From Amycolatopsis australiensis (GTDB lineage: Bacteria; Actinomycetota; Actinomycetes; Mycobacteriales; Pseudonocardiaceae): DNA of 64,000 nucleotides. Made by a program: the position numbers and the translations under genes. The stretch spans positions 620,001 to 684,000 of the forward strand of contig NZ_FPJG01000006.1 in the NCBI RefSeq assembly GCF_900119165.1, given 5' to 3'. How positions within the stretch are numbered: the first letter of the stretch is position 1; each line of letters begins with the position of its first letter. This document shows positions 61,733 through 64,000 of the stretch, piece after piece. Below the pieces are notes generated by a model. That model was not told the origin of the DNA. It saw only the letters and a program-made list of their open reading frames with translations, and searched no databases.

Positions 61733-62486
61733 ACAACCGCTCGACCGTGCTCACCGTGTAGTCCCACACCCCGGGCACCAGCAGCACGCCGAGCACCACG
61801 AACACCGGGAAGACCAGCCGCTTCTCGACCTTCTTGCCCGTGCGGAACCGCAGGAACCGGGGCGGGCGCAGCTCGTACCACGTCTCGCCCGCGATCGGGA
61901 CCGGGAACAGGAACGGGCAGCCCGCCTCGGTGAGCGCGTCGCCGAGGCAGTGCGTCAGGCAGCCCGCCGCGACCGCCACGCCGAGCCAGCCCGAAATGGC
62001 GGCCAGCTCGCCCGCGCGGTCCGGCGGGGCCGTGAAGAACCACCACGCCACCGCCGCGCCGCTGACCGGCAGGAGCCAGTCGCCCAGCGCGCCTTCCGCC
62101 AGCATCAGCCCGAAGATCACGACGCCGACCACGGCCCACGGACCACCCTCGGCGCAACCCCACGACGTGAGCGCGCCCAGGCCGGCCGCGAACAGCACGG
62201 TGTGGGAGAGGTGGCGGTGCTTGCCGGTCACCTTCTCGTCGCGCGGCCCCTTCGTCAGGGCGTAGACGGCCGCGGAGACGCGGCGCAGCAACCAGGACAA
62301 GGCGCCCGTCAGCCAGCCGAGAAGGCGGGACGCACTCGCACCGGGGTGGTCGAGGTCGGGCAGCAGGGCGAACCCCGCCGTCGTCGCCGCGAACACCACC
62401 GCCTGGTGCACCGAACCCGCCCCGACCGCGGGCGCCAGGGCCAAGCCCGCGCACCAGCCGGTCAGGGCGTGCGTCCGCCCCATCAT
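61695..62486 (-). CDS. Membrane metal-dependent hydrolase (DUF457/YdjM family)
   Basis: A 263-residue protein with about six membrane spans. The histidine-rich motifs of the family are present: GRTHALTGW near the start, LLPDLDHPG (about 42-50), KHRHLSHTVLFA and LTHCLGDALTEAG. These would bind a metal in the membrane. The physiological substrate is unknown. Confidence 0.87.
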   Translation of the reverse strand: MMGRTHALTGWCAGLALAPAVGAGSVHQAVVFAATTAGFALLPDLDHPGASASRLLGWLTGALSWLLRRVSAAVYALTKGPRDEKVTGKHRHLSHTVLFAAGLGALTSWGCAEGGPWAVVGVVIFGLMLAEGALGDWLLPVSGAAVAWWFFTAPPDRAGELAAISGWLGVAVAAGCLTHCLGDALTEAGCPFLFPVPIAGETWYELRPPRFLRFRTGKKVEKRLVFPVFVVLGVLLVPGVWDYTVSTVERLFIPPASQQATTP

Positions 62487-62543
62487 CGTGCCGCCCCCAT
62501 GCTCCGCGAACCGAAGACCAGTCCGCGGAACCGTAGCGGGCGG

Positions 62544-62897
62544 TCAGGCTTGGGGGTCCTCCGACACGCTCAGGTGCTCGGCAACGCCGGTGAGCTCGAT
62601 CACGCGGCTCACCGCGGGACTCGGCACGACCTCGAGCTCGACGTTCTGCTCGCCGGCCTGGCGTTGTGCGCGCAGCACGACGTTCAGGGCGGAGGAATCG
62701 AAGAAGGTCACCCCGGTCAGATCGGCCACGACCCGCTGCGCGCGCTTGTCCGCGATCAGCCCCGCCAGGGCCTCCTGCAGCTGCGGGCTGGTCAGCAGGT
62801 CGAGCTCGCCGGTGACCACCACCCGGGGCTCCGTCGCGTCGGTGTCCAGCGTGATGCCGAACCCGGGCGGGGTGGCGTTCTGGTCGGCTGCGGGCAT
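62544..62897 (-). CDS. STAS-domain anti-sigma factor antagonist
   Basis: A 117-residue STAS protein with VVVTGELDLLTSPQLQEAL and the phosphorylatable serine in VTFFDSSALNVVL (about 68). Such SpoIIAA/RsbV-like antagonists release a sigma factor by binding an RsbW-type anti-sigma factor, and one is encoded close by at 63577. ATG at 62897 has a GAGGAGA site. Confidence 0.9.
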   Translation of the reverse strand: MPAADQNATPPGFGITLDTDATEPRVVVTGELDLLTSPQLQEALAGLIADKRAQRVVADLTGVTFFDSSALNVVLRAQRQAGEQNVELEVVPSPAVSRVIELTGVAEHLSVSEDPQA

Positions 62898-63103
62898 GCA
62901 GTTTCTCCTCGTCAGGCGCTGCTCCTGCGCCGGGTACGCGCCTGTTGTCTCAAGCGGCAACCGTGTCACCGTGCCTTCCCGATGCTGGCGCCGGGCACGG
63001 TCAAGGCAACTCCGGGGCCAACCCTAACCCAGGAAGCGGCCGAGCCCGCCACGGCCGCCTCCGTTTCCCGCCTGCTGCTCACGTACGATCCGATCCTGCC
63101 TGC

Positions 63104-63412
63104 TCAGTGCGCGCTCATCGCCTTGCGCGCCGCGCGGCGCTGGCGCAGGAACAGCTGCCGCCGTTCGATCTCCCCGAGCCCGCCCCAGATGCCGTAGGGC
63201 TCCTGCACGGTCATCGCGTGCTTGCGGCACTGCGCCAGGACCGGGCAGGTCTGGCAGATCGCCTTGGCGCGCGACTCGCGCCGCTCCCGCGCCGAACCAC
63301 GCTCGTTGTCCGTGTGGAAGAAAAGGCTGCTGTCCGCACCCCGGCACGAACCGCGCAGCTGCCATTCCCACTCTTCAGCAACCACGTTGGGCAGCCGGCT
63401 CACGTCAGCCAT
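63104..63412 (-). CDS. whiD: WhiB-family iron-sulfur regulator, WhiB3/WhiD type
   Basis: A 102-residue Wbl protein with four cluster cysteines (C23, C53, C56, C62), the GIWGG turn (74-78) and a basic C-terminus. The N-terminal EEWEWQLRGSCRGADSSLFFH followed by an ERG segment and EPYGIWGG matches WhiB3 of mycobacteria and WhiD of Streptomyces more than other Wbl classes. These bind the principal sigma factor and respond to redox and NO through a 4Fe-4S cluster. WhiD is needed for spore maturation in Streptomyces. It diverges from the anti-sigma factor gene. Confidence 0.92.
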   Translation of the reverse strand: MADVSRLPNVVAEEWEWQLRGSCRGADSSLFFHTDNERGSARERRESRAKAICQTCPVLAQCRKHAMTVQEPYGIWGGLGEIERRQLFLRQRRAARKAMSAH

Positions 63413-63484
63413 GTCGTCCCTGCCTTTCCCAGCATCTCCCATGTCGACCGCTACATGCCCGCCGGTGGAGCGGATCAAACCCGG

Positions 63485-63510
63485 GTTTGGTTTGCTCACC
63501 CCACGGGCAT
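63485..63510 (+). promoter_or_regulatory. Candidate SigF/SigB-type promoter of the anti-sigma operon
   Basis: GTTT (63485-63488), a 16-base spacer and GGGCAT (63505-63510) match the GTTT-N14-16-GGGTAT stress-sigma promoter with one mismatch. It lies 67 bases upstream of the anti-sigma start, as expected if the sigma factor transcribes its own operon. Confidence 0.5.
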
Positions 63511-63576
63511 CTCGCGACCGGGCGTGAAGAGGACACCGCCGAACACCTGGAGCGCGAGCCGGAGAAAGGAACAAAC

Positions 63577-63993
63577 GTGGAGGACAACGCCCCGCTGGTC
63601 CCGGAAGGCGCGCAGGTCATCGAGGTGCGGACGGCCGCGATCCCGCACGTCGTGCCGACGCTGCGCACGATCGTGGCGGACATCGCCATGCGCCAGGACT
63701 TCGACCTCGACGCCGTCGAGGACCTCCGGATGGCGGTGGACGAAGCCTGCTCGCTGCTGCTCCCCGCCAGCTCGGACGGCCGCCTCACCTGCGTCTTCTC
63801 CTGGAGCGGGCCGCGCATCGAGGTCTCGGTTTCGGTGCTTTCGGACACCCCCGACCACGAGGACGACACGGGCCTGTCGTGGCAGCTGCTGACCGCGCTG
63901 GCGACGTCGGCCGAGCGCACGGTCACCCCGGAGAACGGCGGCTACCTGTCGCGGGTCGACCTCGTCCGGGAGAGCCAGGCGGCGGACTCGTGA
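63577..63993 (+). CDS. RsbW/UsfX-like anti-sigma factor
   Basis: A 138-residue GHKL-fold protein. IRxx-type N-terminal region VEVRTAAIPHVVPTLRTIVADIA is followed by the N-box-like DLRMAVDEACSLLLPAS and, late, GLSWQLLTALATSAERT in place of a G box. This matches anti-sigma factors such as UsfX. The canonical N-box asparagine is not evident, so kinase activity is doubtful. GTG at 63577 has an AAAGGA site. Its stop overlaps the next start as GTGA. Confidence 0.85.
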   Translation: MEDNAPLVPEGAQVIEVRTAAIPHVVPTLRTIVADIAMRQDFDLDAVEDLRMAVDEACSLLLPASSDGRLTCVFSWSGPRIEVSVSVLSDTPDHEDDTGLSWQLLTALATSAERTVTPENGGYLSRVDLVRESQAADS

Positions 63994-64000
63994 ACGATCC
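63990..64000 (+). CDS. Start of the next gene, probably the stress sigma factor (partial)
   Basis: GTG at 63990 overlaps the anti-sigma stop (GTGA). Only VND and two bases of the next codon are visible before the window ends. In actinobacteria the usfX/rsbW gene is normally followed by its sigma factor, so SigF/SigB is expected; the sequence itself cannot show it. Confidence 0.4.

Overview
The window is high-GC actinobacterial DNA. Most coding frames have G or C at almost every third position, GTG and TTG starts are common, genes often overlap by ATGA or GTGA, and there is a whiB gene, a pknG-glnH-glnX locus and a SapB-type (ram/amf) lanthipeptide operon. Gene content and protein style fit Pseudonocardiaceae, most likely Amycolatopsis. 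The genus is an inference from recognition, not from a database search. I see no insertion sequence, prophage, CRISPR array or rRNA. There is one tRNA, tRNA-Lys(TTT).

Layout, left to right. (1) 1-7.7 kb: the tail of a gene, a 35-residue peptide, an MHS-type MFS transporter, a hot-dog thioesterase, then the amino-acid-sensing locus glnX-glnH-pknG. (2) 7.8-13.3 kb: an acetoin-dehydrogenase-like acoX-acoA-acoB operon followed by a GAF-domain regulator and an unpartnered NarL-type histidine kinase; no E2 or E3 gene is present. (3) 13.5-18.1 kb: a CopZ-like protein, a cold-shock protein with a structured 5' leader, a 57-residue peptide, a ThDP-dependent enzyme, and divergently a hydroxyacid-oxoacid transhydrogenase coupled to a thioesterase. 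(4) 18.2-26.2 kb: two exact DnaA boxes 30 bp apart, then the ramC-ramS-ramA-ramB-like class III lanthipeptide operon on the minus strand, and two small membrane proteins diverging from it. (5) 26-33 kb: a membrane glycosyltransferase, secreted trypsin and alginate-lyase-family proteins, SixA, an orphan CdiI-type immunity protein, tRNA-Lys and a frameshifted small kinase. (6) 33-47 kb: mainly metabolic and envelope genes (secreted DUF11-like protein, TMEM175 channel, PcaB, repeat lipoprotein, beta-lactamase-like protein, esterases, patatin) with three regulator and operator units (OhrR-like, PadR-FadH, others), then TyrA. (7) 47-54 kb: an MT0933-type antitoxin, a FUSC transporter, an SRPBCC protein, a lipoprotein deacetylase, and an ECF-like sigma factor coupled to a protein of unknown function. 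(8) 54-64 kb: TetR and GbsR/MarR regulators with recognisable palindromes, an ABC exporter, an MFS transporter, a shortened LuxR regulator, and a stress-regulation block of STAS antagonist, WhiB3/WhiD and an RsbW-like anti-sigma factor. The start of a probable SigF/SigB gene runs off the right edge.

The most coherent multi-gene system is the ram-like locus. RamC-like would install labionin or lanthionine rings on the 47-residue RamS-like peptide, and an asymmetric RamA/RamB-like ABC pair would export it. A strong hairpin after ramS would keep precursor mRNA in excess. Unusual details there are a poly-glycine linker beside the core, an unequal ring spacing, and a 23-residue repeat tail on the second ABC protein. 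Other items worth follow-up are the DnaA-box pair, the acoXAB set without E2/E3, the split antitoxin/SRPBCC pair, the sigma factor with its unknown partner, and a probable SigF-type promoter at 63485-63510.
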